Assembly (NCBI RefSeq): GCF_010682105.1 | Contig: NZ_JAAGWH010000010.1 | Coordinates: 16,866-80,865, forward strand | DNA length: 64,000 nt | Reading direction: 5' to 3' | Source of the DNA: Modestobacter muralis | GTDB lineage: Bacteria; Actinomycetota; Actinomycetes; Mycobacteriales; Geodermatophilaceae | In this document: piece by piece, positions 16,904-25,579 of the stretch | How the letters are laid out: each line of letters opens with the position of its first letter | How positions within the stretch are numbered: the first letter of the stretch is position 1 | Made by a program: the position numbers and the translations under genes | Notes under the pieces: model-generated | Database searches by the model: none | What the model saw: only the letters and a program-made list of their open reading frames with translations | What the model was told of the DNA's origin: nothing

Positions 16904-17866
16904 TCAGCGGTACGCGGCGGCCAGCCGGGCGAAGCCCTCGTCCAGTGACACCTCGGGTGTCCAGCCCAGCGCCGCACGGGTGCGCCGCTGGTCGAACCAG
17001 TGCGCGGTCGCGAGCTGCTCGGCGAGGAACCGGGTCAGCGGCGGGGTCTGCCGCGCACCGGTCAGCGACCAGACGCCCTCGACCACCGCTCCGGCGGCCC
17101 AGGCCAGGCCGAACGGCACCCGGGACCGCGGCTCGGGGACGCCCGCGGCCCGGCACAGCCCGGCGAGGACCTCACCGACCGGGCGGGGCTCGCCGTTGGA
17201 GACGACCAGCGCCTCGCCGTGCACCGGCCCGCACGCGTCCACCGCGGCCACCAGCGCGGCCGCGGCGTTGTCGACGTAGGTGGTGTCGATCAGCGCCGCC
17301 CCGGACCCGATCAACGGCAGCCGCCCGGCGCGGGCCCGCTCGACGATGCGGCCGACGAGCTGGGTGTCGCCGGGCCCCCAGACCAGGTGCGGGCGCACCA
17401 CCAGGACGGCCAGGGCGGGGGAGTCGGCGGCCAGCGCCGCGCGCTCGGCGAGCGCCTTGGACCGCGCGTAGTGCCCGCGGGCGCCCGCCGGGTCGGCGGG
17501 CTCCGCGCCCACCCCGACCAGCGCCGACCCGCCGTGCGCCACCGAGGGGGAGGAGACGTGCACCAGCCGCCGCACGCCCGCGGCGGCGCAGGCGGCCACC
17601 ACGGTGCCGGTGCCGGTGACGTTGGCCCGCTCGTACTCCGCCCACGGCCCGGTCACGTCGACCTTGGCGGCCAGGTGCACGACGGCGTCCTGACCGGCCA
17701 CCGCCCGGGCGACGACGCCGGGGTCGGCGACGTCGCCCAGCACCTGGGTGCAGTCGAGCCGGGCCGGGCGGCGTTGCAGCACGGTGACGTCGTCCCCGCG
17801 GTCGACCAGCCGCTGCGCCGTGGCCCGGCCCAGCATCCCGCTGGCGCCGGTGACGAGCACCCTCAC
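16904..17866 (-). CDS. oleD: OleD: NAD(P)-dependent 2-alkyl-3-ketoacid reductase
   Basis: A 320-residue extended short-chain dehydrogenase of the 3-beta-HSD type. It starts VRVLVTGASGMLGRATAQRL (Rossmann glycine motif) and has the catalytic YARSK motif (YxxxK) around residue 150. In olefin biosynthesis OleD reduces the 2-alkyl-3-ketoacid made by OleA to the 2-alkyl-3-hydroxyacid. The GTG start overlaps the oleBC stop (GTGA). The position after oleA and oleBC makes the assignment firm. It is the last ole gene. Confidence 0.9.
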   Translation of the reverse strand: MRVLVTGASGMLGRATAQRLVDRGDDVTVLQRRPARLDCTQVLGDVADPGVVARAVAGQDAVVHLAAKVDVTGPWAEYERANVTGTGTVVAACAAAGVRRLVHVSSPSVAHGGSALVGVGAEPADPAGARGHYARSKALAERAALAADSPALAVLVVRPHLVWGPGDTQLVGRIVERARAGRLPLIGSGAALIDTTYVDNAAAALVAAVDACGPVHGEALVVSNGEPRPVGEVLAGLCRAAGVPEPRSRVPFGLAWAAGAVVEGVWSLTGARQTPPLTRFLAEQLATAHWFDQRRTRAALGWTPEVSLDEGFARLAAAYR

Positions 17867-20466
17867 GACCGGCGCCGGGCCCCGCCCGTGCCGGCCAGCA
17901 CCGCGCCGGCCGCGCGGGCCACCGCGGTGCGGTCGACCTTGGACTCGTGCCGGATGTCCACCGGCAGCCGGCCGGTGGTCAGCACCGCCGCGACCTCGGT
18001 GCCGGCCGCGGCACGTACGGCCCCGGCCAGGTCCGCGTCGGCGAGGGACGGCCGGGGGGCAGCACCGGGGAACCGGGAGGAGCGTGCCCCGGCCGGGACG
18101 ACGACCACCACGACGACCTGGGCACCGACCGGCCCGACGCCGACGACGGCGGCCGCCGAGACGCCCGGCAGCTGCTCGACGCGCTGCTCGATGCCGACCG
18201 GGGTCACCACGCCGGTGGCGGTGGTGACCACGTGCGGCAGCCGGCCCCCGATCCACAGCCGGCCCTCGGCGTCGAGGTGCCCGACGTCGCCGGTGCGGTG
18301 CCAGCCCGGGTTGCGGGAGGAGATCCGCTCGGTGGCCCAGAGGGCGTCGTAGCGGTCCTTGACGTGCGCGGCCCGCACGCAGACCTCGCCGGTCAGGCCC
18401 GGGGTGTCGGTGAGGTCGCCCTCGGCGCGGCCGGTGGGCGTGAGCGCGCTGACCCGCACCTCGACACCGGCCAGCGGGCGGCCGACGCAGACGCCGTCCC
18501 CGGACCCGGCGGCCTCGACCTCGGCGGCCGAGACGTCGGTGACCGGCAGCGCCTCGGTCATCCCGTAGGGCGTGTGCGCCTCGGCGTGCGGCAGCACCGC
18601 GCGCAGCTGCTGCAGCAGCGACAGCGGCACGGGGGCGCCCGCCGACATCAGCAGCCGGACGCCGCCGAGCGCGCCCCGCTGCGCGTCGGTCAGGTCGCCG
18701 GCGGTGGCGACCACCCGGCGCAGCGCGGCGGGGGAGGCGAACACCACGGTGCCGCCGGCCGCGGCGGTGGCGTCGGCGAGCTTGGCCGCGGTGAGCGAGC
18801 CGGGCGCGGTCACGTCGATGTCGGGCACGATCGAGCCGATGCCCAGGGCCGGGCCGAGGATGGCGAACGGCGCGAACGCGGCGACCAGCCGGTCGGCCGG
18901 GGTGAGGCCGTAGGTCGACCGGACCAGGTCGAGCTGGGCCACGGCCTGGCGCCGGGTGTAGACGACGCCCTTGGCCGGGCCGGTGGCCCCGGAGGTGAAC
19001 AGCACGGCGCAGTCGGCGTCGGGCGCGGCGACGGCGGGCGCGGCCGCGGTGGCGCCGCGCTGCTCCAGCTCGGCCAGGCTGGTCGTGGCACCGAGGGCGC
19101 GGGCGGCCGCCCCGGCGACGCCACCGGCCGCGATCCGGATGCCGGGCAGGCCCATCACCCGGGCAGCGGCCAGCCCCTGGGCGCTGCCGATGACCGCGCC
19201 GACGCCGGCGCCGCGCAGCGCCCGGCGCATGCCCCGCAGGCCCAGGCCCTTGTCGGCCACCACGATGACCGCCCCGGCCCGCCAGACGGCGTAGACGGCG
19301 GCGGTGAGGTCGGCGGAGGGCTCGACCAGCATGCCCACCCGGGTGCCCGGCCCGACGCCGGCGGCGACCAGCCCGGCGGCGAGGTCCTCGACCCGGCGGG
19401 ACAGCGCGGCCCAGGTGACGGTGCCGCCACCGACCTCGACGACAGCGGGGGAGTCGTCGGTGGCCCGGTCGGTCAGCGCCGACCACGGGTGCCGGTCGGT
19501 GACCTCGGCGGCCGGTCGCGCGGGCGCGGCGGGGCGGCCCTCGGCCAGGTCGGCGACCCACTGGGCGATCGCCTTCGCGTACTGCGGGGCGTCCTCCTGC
19601 ACCAGGTGCGAGGCGCCCTCGTAGCGGTGCAGCTGGGCGTGCGGCAGCCGCCCGCGCAGGTCGGCCAGGTAGCGCTCGCCGAACACCGGGTCGCGCGGGC
19701 CCCACAGCAGCAGCGCGGGGACGTCCAGGTCGCGGATGCCCTCGGCGATCGCCTCCTGGGTGGCGCGCGAGGGGTGCCCGGGGGCGAAGGGGATGTCGGC
19801 GACGAAGTCCCCGACGGAGCCGCGGCGGTCCGCGGACGCGTACGGCGCGGCGAAGGCGTCGCGGACGGCGGCCGGCAGCGGCGGGCGGGACAGCGCGGTG
19901 GTGGCGCGCACGAACAGCGGGGTGCCGACCGTCGCGGCCGGGCGCACGCCGGGGGCGTGCGCCAGCCGGATCAGCGCCGGGCCCAGGTCGCCCGGCGGCA
20001 TGGCGACGGCGGTGTTGGTCAGGACGACGCCGCGCAGCTGGTCGCGGTGCTGCAGCGCCCAGCCCAGGGAGATCACGCCGCCCCAGTCGTGGCCCACGGT
20101 GATCACCGGGCCGGTGACGCCGAGGGCGGCGGTGAGGTCACCGAGGTCGGCGACGCGCTGGGCCAGCGGGCGCAGCCCGGTCAGCCGCTCGGAGAAGCCC
20201 ATGCCGAGCTGGTCGGGGGCGACGACCCGCCAGCCGGGGGGAGCGGCGGCGACCAGCCGGCGCCACAGGTAGGACCAGGTCGGGTTGCCGTGGACGCACA
20301 GCAGCGTGCCGACCGGGTCGGTCACGCCGTTGTCCAGGAGGTGCCAGTCGTGCTTCGCGCCGGTGGAGTCGGCCACGGTGACGCGCCGGGACCAGGCCGG
20401 GTCCAGACCCGGCAGCCCCGCGGGGAGGTCGGGCACGGGGGTCGCGTCGGTCACCGCGTGGGTCAC
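17863..20466 (-). CDS. oleBC: OleBC fusion: beta-lactone decarboxylase + beta-lactone synthetase
   Basis: An 867-residue fusion. Residues about 1-310 are the alpha/beta-hydrolase OleB, related to haloalkane dehalogenases: oxyanion segment VHGNPTWSYLWRR, nucleophile D127 in VGHDWGG, acid near D259 and H287 in GASHLVQED. It decarboxylates cis-beta-lactones to cis-olefins. Residues about 322-867 are OleC, an adenylate-forming enzyme with P-loop LFTSGATGPAKG (489-500), GMTEALPVTDV and WHRTGDVGHLD; it closes 2-alkyl-3-hydroxyacids to beta-lactones with ATP. Fused oleBC genes are known from actinobacteria such as Micrococcus. GTG 20466 overlaps the oleA stop; the next in-frame GTG four codons on is an alternative. 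Confidence 0.93.
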   Translation of the reverse strand: MTHAVTDATPVPDLPAGLPGLDPAWSRRVTVADSTGAKHDWHLLDNGVTDPVGTLLCVHGNPTWSYLWRRLVAAAPPGWRVVAPDQLGMGFSERLTGLRPLAQRVADLGDLTAALGVTGPVITVGHDWGGVISLGWALQHRDQLRGVVLTNTAVAMPPGDLGPALIRLAHAPGVRPAATVGTPLFVRATTALSRPPLPAAVRDAFAAPYASADRRGSVGDFVADIPFAPGHPSRATQEAIAEGIRDLDVPALLLWGPRDPVFGERYLADLRGRLPHAQLHRYEGASHLVQEDAPQYAKAIAQWVADLAEGRPAAPARPAAEVTDRHPWSALTDRATDDSPAVVEVGGGTVTWAALSRRVEDLAAGLVAAGVGPGTRVGMLVEPSADLTAAVYAVWRAGAVIVVADKGLGLRGMRRALRGAGVGAVIGSAQGLAAARVMGLPGIRIAAGGVAGAAARALGATTSLAELEQRGATAAAPAVAAPDADCAVLFTSGATGPAKGVVYTRRQAVAQLDLVRSTYGLTPADRLVAAFAPFAILGPALGIGSIVPDIDVTAPGSLTAAKLADATAAAGGTVVFASPAALRRVVATAGDLTDAQRGALGGVRLLMSAGAPVPLSLLQQLRAVLPHAEAHTPYGMTEALPVTDVSAAEVEAAGSGDGVCVGRPLAGVEVRVSALTPTGRAEGDLTDTPGLTGEVCVRAAHVKDRYDALWATERISSRNPGWHRTGDVGHLDAEGRLWIGGRLPHVVTTATGVVTPVGIEQRVEQLPGVSAAAVVGVGPVGAQVVVVVVVPAGARSSRFPGAAPRPSLADADLAGAVRAAAGTEVAAVLTTGRLPVDIRHESKVDRTAVARAAGAVLAGTGGARRRS

Positions 20467-21488
20467 CAGGCGATCTCGAGGCAGGAGGCGTTCAAGCCCG
20501 AGCCGATGCCCATCAGCAGCACCCGGTCGCCGTCGACCAGGGAGTCCTGCTGGCCGGCCAGCGTGAAGGGCACCGCGGCCGGGCCGAGGTTCCCGCGGGT
20601 GGGGAAGGTCAGCGGCACCTTCGCCTCGTCGATGCCGAACTTCGCGACCATCGTCGCGGTGTGCACCTTGGAGACCTGGTGGATGACGTAGCGGTCCATG
20701 CCGCTCTTCCAGTCGAACTCGGCGGCGGCCTCGTCCCACATGTCCAGCGACAGGGCGATGCCGGCGTCCAGCAGGCCCTTGAGGTCGGTGCGCATCTCGT
20801 CGTTGTCGCCGATGCACAGCTCGTGGTGCTCGGTGCCGGCCCGGCTGACCGAGCCGACCAGGCGGTGGCCCTCGGGGTGCTGGTCGCTGCGGCCCAGGAC
20901 CATCGCGGCCGCGCCGGAGCCCAGGGTCAGCGTGGCGAACTGGGCGATCACGTCGCGGGAGGTCACACCGGGGCCCTGCAGCCGCTCGATGGTGCGCTCC
21001 TGCACCTTCCGGGAGTCCTCGCCGTTGACGATCAGCGCGTGGTCGATCATCCCCGAGTCGATCATCGCCGCGGCGAGCTCCATGCCGTTGACGAAGCCCA
21101 GGCAGGCGTTGGTCACGTCGAAGTTCTGCGCCGAGCGGGGCAGGCCCAGGGCCGAGTGCACCGCGACCGCGGTCGAGGGCTCCAGGTGCTTGCGGCTCAC
21201 CGAGGTGTTGATCATCAGCCCGATGGAGGCCGGGTCGACACCGCTCTCGCTGATCGCCTTGGCGCCGGCCATGGCCGCGCCGTCGACGAAGGTGACGCCG
21301 TCGGCCCACCAGCGGCGCTCGCGGATGCCGGCCAGCCGTTCCAGCATCCCCGGGCGCAGACCCACGCGTGCGTAGGTCTCGGCCAGCTGCTCGTCGAGCG
21401 CGTCGGAGGTGACCACCTGCGAGGCGTCGGCCGTCTGCACGGTCAGGATGCTGGTGTTGCGGAAACGGTGCGTGGCATTGCCACTCAT
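20463..21488 (-). CDS. oleA: OleA: head-to-head acyl-CoA condensing thiolase
   Basis: A 341-residue thiolase-superfamily enzyme resembling ketoacyl-ACP synthase III. It joins two fatty acyl-CoAs by a non-decarboxylative Claisen condensation. The catalytic residues line up: C129 in DVTNACLGFVNGM, H270 in VIHQVSKVH, N300 in TRGNLGPAA, and E103 in KHLEPSTAV, the glutamate that in Xanthomonas OleA reaches into the partner's site (same Glu-Cys distance of 26). ATG 21488 fits the family N terminus, although no clear ribosome binding site precedes it. It is the first gene of oleA-oleBC-oleD and would make precursors of long-chain internal olefins in the membrane. Confidence 0.94.
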   Translation of the reverse strand: MSGNATHRFRNTSILTVQTADASQVVTSDALDEQLAETYARVGLRPGMLERLAGIRERRWWADGVTFVDGAAMAGAKAISESGVDPASIGLMINTSVSRKHLEPSTAVAVHSALGLPRSAQNFDVTNACLGFVNGMELAAAMIDSGMIDHALIVNGEDSRKVQERTIERLQGPGVTSRDVIAQFATLTLGSGAAAMVLGRSDQHPEGHRLVGSVSRAGTEHHELCIGDNDEMRTDLKGLLDAGIALSLDMWDEAAAEFDWKSGMDRYVIHQVSKVHTATMVAKFGIDEAKVPLTFPTRGNLGPAAVPFTLAGQQDSLVDGDRVLLMGIGSGLNASCLEIAW

Positions 21489-21679
21489 GGGCGGTCCAGT
21501 CGTCGAGGGAGTCCGACTCTTCCACGTGCGCTCGTCCACGTGCGGCCCCCTGTTCCGGTGGGCACTACCCGGGGCGGCCACCGGTATGCCGCCCGGAGTC
21601 CACTCGCGGCGGGCATCACATCGGGTGGGCCGGTGCGACCGGGGGTGTACGGCCGGCGCGGGGAGGGGAGGATGCCCCG

Positions 21680-22795
21680 GTGACAGCCCCCGAGGACGGC
21701 GTGCGGAGCCCTGCAGCGGACCGGCCCCCGGCAGGTGACCGGCGTCGGATCGACCGGATCGGCCTCGTGGTGCACGAGGGCAAGCCGGTGGCCCGCGCCG
21801 CGGCGCAGCGGGTCCGCGACTGGGCCGGGGCACGCGGCCTGCCCTGCACCGACATCGACGTGTGGAGCGAGTCCGACGCGCGCCGTCCCGCCCACGAGGA
21901 GGCGGCGCTCGCCGGCAACCCCGACCTGGTGGTCACCGTCGGGGGTGACGGCACGTTCCTGCGCGGTGCCCGGGTGGCGGCCGCGGCCGGTGCGCTGGTG
22001 CTCGGCGTCGACGTCGGGCGGGTGGGCTTCCTCACCGAGGTCGAGGTCGACCGGCTGGAGGAGGCGCTGCAGATGGTCCTCGACGGCGACGTCGTCCTGG
22101 ACGCCCGGATGATGCTGACGATGCGCGCCTCGCGCCCGCTGGCCCTGCCCGGCGGCATGGACGCGCTGCTGAGGTTCGGCCGAGGGCCCGCGCTGCCCTC
22201 CCCGGCGGTCCGGCCGGGCCCCGCCGACGAGGACGGCTGGGGCGTGCCGCTGGACGTGCTCGCGCTCAACGACGTCGTGTTCGAGAAGCTCGCCCGGGAC
22301 CGGCAGGCCAGCCTCGCCCTCTACGTCGACGGCCGGCTGTTCGCCTCCTACTCCGCCGACGCGCTGGTGGTCTCCACCGCCACGGGCTCCACCGCCTACA
22401 GCTTCGCCGCCGGTGGCCCCGTGCTGTCCCCGGACCTGGAGGCGCTGGTGTTCACCCCGGTCGCGCCGCACATGGTGTTCAACCGCAGCCTGGTGCTGTC
22501 GGCGAAGCACCGGATCGGCGTCCTGGTGCTGGGCCGGTCGGGGCAGGTGGCGGTCAGCGTCGACGGCCAGCTGCGCGGTGTGCTCGAGCCCGGCGACTGG
22601 GTGACCGTCTACGGCGCCGCCCAGCGCTCGGAGCTGGTGCGGCTGGACGAGCCGCACTTCCTCGACCGCGTCCGCAGCCGCTTCGGCCTGTCCGACGCCC
22701 GCGCCGCGGTCGCCGACGGCGAGGCCCCGATGGTGCACGACCCGATGCGGGCGCTGCCGCCGGACCTGGCCCACCCCGGCCCGACGGCCGGTTGA
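21680..22795 (+). CDS. nadK: NAD kinase
   Basis: A 371-residue NAD kinase, which phosphorylates NAD+ to NADP+. The GGDGT motif (residues 88-92, VTVGGDGTFLRGARVAA) and the C-terminal-domain signature STATGSTAYSFAAGGPVLSP are both intact. It is longer than the usual ~300 residues: about 25 residues precede the first strand (RIDRIGLVVHEGKP), and roughly 35-40 extra residues rich in Pro and Gly lie between LTMRASRP and the ALNDVVF strand. The GTG at 21680 follows GAGGGGAGG. It is transcribed away from oleA and converges with the P450, with a hairpin between them. Spacing to oleA is 191 bases. Confidence 0.93.
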   Translation: MTAPEDGVRSPAADRPPAGDRRRIDRIGLVVHEGKPVARAAAQRVRDWAGARGLPCTDIDVWSESDARRPAHEEAALAGNPDLVVTVGGDGTFLRGARVAAAAGALVLGVDVGRVGFLTEVEVDRLEEALQMVLDGDVVLDARMMLTMRASRPLALPGGMDALLRFGRGPALPSPAVRPGPADEDGWGVPLDVLALNDVVFEKLARDRQASLALYVDGRLFASYSADALVVSTATGSTAYSFAAGGPVLSPDLEALVFTPVAPHMVFNRSLVLSAKHRIGVLVLGRSGQVAVSVDGQLRGVLEPGDWVTVYGAAQRSELVRLDEPHFLDRVRSRFGLSDARAAVADGEAPMVHDPMRALPPDLAHPGPTAG

Positions 22796-22797
22796 GC

Positions 22798-22826
22798 GGC
22801 GTCCCGGCCGCGCGGGCCGGGACGCC
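22798..22826. terminator. Bidirectional hairpin terminator, nadK/P450
   Basis: GGCGTCCCGGCC (22798-22809) pairs perfectly with GGCCGGGACGCC (22815-22826) around GCGCG. It fills the gap between the stops of two convergent genes and could end transcription from both sides. Confidence 0.8.
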
Positions 22827-24077
22827 TCAGACGGTGACGGGCAGCTGGTCGATGCCGTAGACGAAGGACAGCTCGCGGAACTGCAGCTCCGACTGCGGGA
22901 CGGCGACCGCCAGGTCCGGGAAGCGGCGCAGCAGGGCCGGCAGCAGGATGCGCAGCTCCATCCGGGCCAGCTCGGCGCCGATGCAGCGGTGCGCGCCGTG
23001 TCCGAACGCGAGGTGCCCGCTGGTGGGCACTCGGGCCGGGTCGAAGAACTCGGGGGAGGCCCCGGCGGTGAGCGGGTCGCGGTTGGACGCGCTCAGCGAG
23101 GCCAGCACGACGTCGCCGGCCTTGAGCGGGGTGCCCAGCAGGTCCAGGTCGTGCCGGGCGAAGCGGGGGAAGGCCATCTGCACGACGGAGAGGTAGCGCA
23201 GCAGCTCCTCCACGACCCGGTCGACGTCCTTCCGGCTGCCGGTGCGCACCAGCTCGGCGTGCGCGGGGTCGCGCAGCAGCACCAGGGTGCTCAGCGAGAT
23301 CATCCCGGCGGTGGTCTCGTAGCCGCCGGTGAAGACCCCGTCGGCCAGGCCGGCCAGGTCGGCGTCGGAGATCCGGTCACCCTCGTCGCGGATGATCGCA
23401 CCGATCAGCCCCGGGCCCGGCTCCACCCGCTGCCGGGCGACGGCGTCGAAGAGGAACTCGCGCTGCGCGGACACCGCGCCGAAGGCGGCGGCGGCGCCGG
23501 AGGTGATGTCGAAGCGCTGCACACCCAGCCGGGCGAAGGCGTCCCGGTCGGACAGCTCCAGGCCCAGCAGGGCGCAGATGGTCTGGAAGGGCACCGGGAA
23601 GGACAGCAGCTTGGCCAGGTCGACCGGCGTCCCGTCGGCGCCGGCCGCGGCCAGCTCGTCGAGCCGGTTCTCCACGAACGCCTCGATCATCGGCTCGAGC
23701 CGGGCCAGCCGCCGCATCGTGAACTCGGGGGTGACGATCTTGCGCAGCCGGGTGTGCAGCGGGGCGTCGGTGAACCCCAGGCCGCCGATGTCCTCACCCG
23801 ACGTGGTGCCGTCGGTGCCGGGCAGCAGGTGCCGGATGTCGTTGCTGTAGTCGTCCCGGTTGGCCAGCACCGCGCGCACGTGCGCGGTGTCGGTGACCAG
23901 GTAGACGGAGAAGTCGAACGGCAGGTCGAGCTTGTGCACCGGGTCGGTCGCGCGCAGCTCGGCCAGCCGCGGGACCGGGTCCAGGCCGGTGCGCTGCAGC
24001 GGCACCTTGGTCGGCTCCGGGATGAAGGTCAGGCTCGCGAGGTCGATGCCCTTCTTCACGATCCGCCGCGCCAGCAA
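22827..24077 (-). CDS. Cytochrome P450
   Basis: A 416-residue soluble bacterial P450. The I-helix motif GGYETTAGMIS, the EELLRYL (ExxR) helix and the heme loop FGHGAHRCIGAELARMEL with the cysteine ligand are all present, so it should be active given a ferredoxin and reductase. It lacks a partner gene nearby. The start is uncertain: the frame opens with TTG at 24077 (MLARRIVKKG) and a GTG lies at 24059; neither has a convincing ribosome binding site. The substrate is unknown. It is divergent from the LysM gene across 385 bases. Confidence 0.9.
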   Translation of the reverse strand: MLARRIVKKGIDLASLTFIPEPTKVPLQRTGLDPVPRLAELRATDPVHKLDLPFDFSVYLVTDTAHVRAVLANRDDYSNDIRHLLPGTDGTTSGEDIGGLGFTDAPLHTRLRKIVTPEFTMRRLARLEPMIEAFVENRLDELAAAGADGTPVDLAKLLSFPVPFQTICALLGLELSDRDAFARLGVQRFDITSGAAAAFGAVSAQREFLFDAVARQRVEPGPGLIGAIIRDEGDRISDADLAGLADGVFTGGYETTAGMISLSTLVLLRDPAHAELVRTGSRKDVDRVVEELLRYLSVVQMAFPRFARHDLDLLGTPLKAGDVVLASLSASNRDPLTAGASPEFFDPARVPTSGHLAFGHGAHRCIGAELARMELRILLPALLRRFPDLAVAVPQSELQFRELSFVYGIDQLPVTV

Positions 24078-24462
24078 CCGCCCGCCCCAGGCCCGGGCCC
24101 GCGCCCGGACCGCTCGCGCGGCCCGGCGTCCGGTGACCCGGGTGTGGTCGGAGGGGACGGGACAGCGGGACGGGGCTCCGGTGCGCGGTTCGGTGTCCGT
24201 GACCTCTCCTGGGCTGGGCGGGACGACGTGGTGGGGGTGCTCGTCGTCTTGTTACTCCAGGACGGCGTCGGTGATCAAGGATGGCACGCGGCCGGTGCCC
24301 CACCCGCCCCTGCGGTCGCCCCCTCTCCCAGCAGGTCCGGACCATCCGGATGCGCACCGTGGTCGCCGCACCGTCCCCGGGTCCCCGACCTGCCCCCACG
24401 GTCGCCGCGCGGCCGCCGGACCCGTGGGATGGGGCGACCCGTCCGACTGTCTTGGAGCGCGC
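24078..24462. other. 385-bp intergenic region between P450 and LysM genes
   Basis: This is the longest gap in the first half of the window and separates two divergent starts, so it must hold promoters for both. I see only short repeats (GACGAC at 24222 against GTCGTC at 24243) and no recognisable operator. I looked for a cyclic-di-AMP riboswitch, common before cell-wall genes in actinobacteria, and did not find its conserved core. The base composition is as GC-rich as the coding regions. Confidence 0.6.
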
Positions 24463-25572
24463 GTGCCCGTCCCCTCCCCGCGGGTGCCCCGGCGCCCGGC
24501 CGCACCCCGCCCGGTGCGCCTGCGCCGTGCCGCCGTGCTCGCCGTCCTCGGCGTCTGCGTGGCGCTCGCCCCGCCGGCGCGGGCCGTGGACACCGTCGGG
24601 CCGACCGCACCCGTCGCCGCACCGGCGGTGGTCGAGCAGCCGGCGCCCTACGTGGGTCAGGAGGTCTGCGACCCCACGCCCAAGCCGGGCACCGTGGACC
24701 TGGCGGCGACGGTGCTGGCCACCTACGGCGCCGGCAGCTCGGGCGGGATAAGCCGCAGCTGCGAGTCCGACGGCGTCAGCGAGCACGAGGAGGGCCGGGC
24801 CTGGGACTGGATGCTGCGCGCCGACGTCCCGGAGGAGCGGGCCGCCGCCGAGCGCTTCCTGGGCTGGCTCACCGCCGACGGCCCGGCGGGGGAGTCGGGC
24901 TACCAGGCGCGGCGGCTGGGCGTCCTCTACGTCATCTGGGACCGGCGGATCTGGTCGGCCGACAGCGCCGCGGCGGGCTGGCTGGACTACACCGGCGCCG
25001 ACCCGCACACCGGGCACGTGCACCTGTCGCAGTCCTGGAGCGGCGCGCTGGGGGTGACCTCCTGGTGGACCGGGGTCGCCGCCGCGGTCGACCAGCGAAG
25101 CTGCGCCGAGGTCGTCGACGGGCTCGCCGAGCCCGGTGCGCTGGCCACCGTCTGCGCCCCGCCGGTGCCGGCGGCGCCGCCGGCCGAGGTCCCGGTGTTC
25201 ACCGGCCGGTACACCGTGGCGGCGGGGGACACCCTCGGCCAGATCGCCCTCGACCACGCCACGACGGTCGCCGAGCTGACCGCGGCCAACGGGCTGACCA
25301 GCACCGTGCTCATGGCCGGCCAGGAGCTCGCCGTGCCCGGCGCCCCGGCCGGCCCTGCGCCCGCGCCCGAGCCGGCCCCCGCGCCCGAGCCGGCCCCGGA
25401 GCCCGCGCCCGTCCCCGCTCCGGTGACCTACACCGTCCTGCCCGGGGACATGCTGGGCCGGATCGCCCTGGACCACGGCACGACGGTCGGGGAGCTCATG
25501 GCCGCCAACGGGCTGCCCACCAACCGGGTCAAGGCCGGCCAGGTGCTCCTCGTCCCGGCGGCCGCCGGCTGA
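24463..25572 (+). CDS. Secreted protein with M15-like domain and two LysM domains
   Basis: A 369-residue exported protein. An arginine-rich N terminus and the hydrophobic stretch AAVLAVLGVCVALAPPARA form a signal peptide with likely cleavage after ARA. Residues about 65-200 carry SEHEEGRAWDW, RRLGVLYVIWDRRIW and DPHTGHVHLS; the spaced His/Asp/His residues resemble zinc ligands of M15/extensin-like peptidases. Two LysM modules follow (YTVAAGDTLGQIALDHATT and YTVLPGDMLGRIALDHGTT), separated by a proline/alanine/glutamate-rich linker. It probably binds peptidoglycan and may cleave it; peptidase activity is inference. GTG 24463 follows GGAG. Confidence 0.85.
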   Translation: MPVPSPRVPRRPAAPRPVRLRRAAVLAVLGVCVALAPPARAVDTVGPTAPVAAPAVVEQPAPYVGQEVCDPTPKPGTVDLAATVLATYGAGSSGGISRSCESDGVSEHEEGRAWDWMLRADVPEERAAAERFLGWLTADGPAGESGYQARRLGVLYVIWDRRIWSADSAAAGWLDYTGADPHTGHVHLSQSWSGALGVTSWWTGVAAAVDQRSCAEVVDGLAEPGALATVCAPPVPAAPPAEVPVFTGRYTVAAGDTLGQIALDHATTVAELTAANGLTSTVLMAGQELAVPGAPAGPAPAPEPAPAPEPAPEPAPVPAPVTYTVLPGDMLGRIALDHGTTVGELMAANGLPTNRVKAGQVLLVPAAAG

Positions 25573-25579
25573 CCGTGGG

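Noticed and set aside
14340..17156. A minus-strand frame of 938 codons
   Set aside because: It is out of frame with both the sigma-like gene and oleD, and it contains no motif.
17947..20691. A 914-codon plus-strand frame
   Set aside because: It is antisense to oleBC and shows only Gly/Asp/Arg-rich low-complexity sequence; oleBC on the minus strand has complete catalytic motifs.
24078..24462. Cyclic-di-AMP riboswitch before the LysM gene
   Set aside because: Such riboswitches are common there in actinobacteria, but the conserved core segments are not visible in this region.
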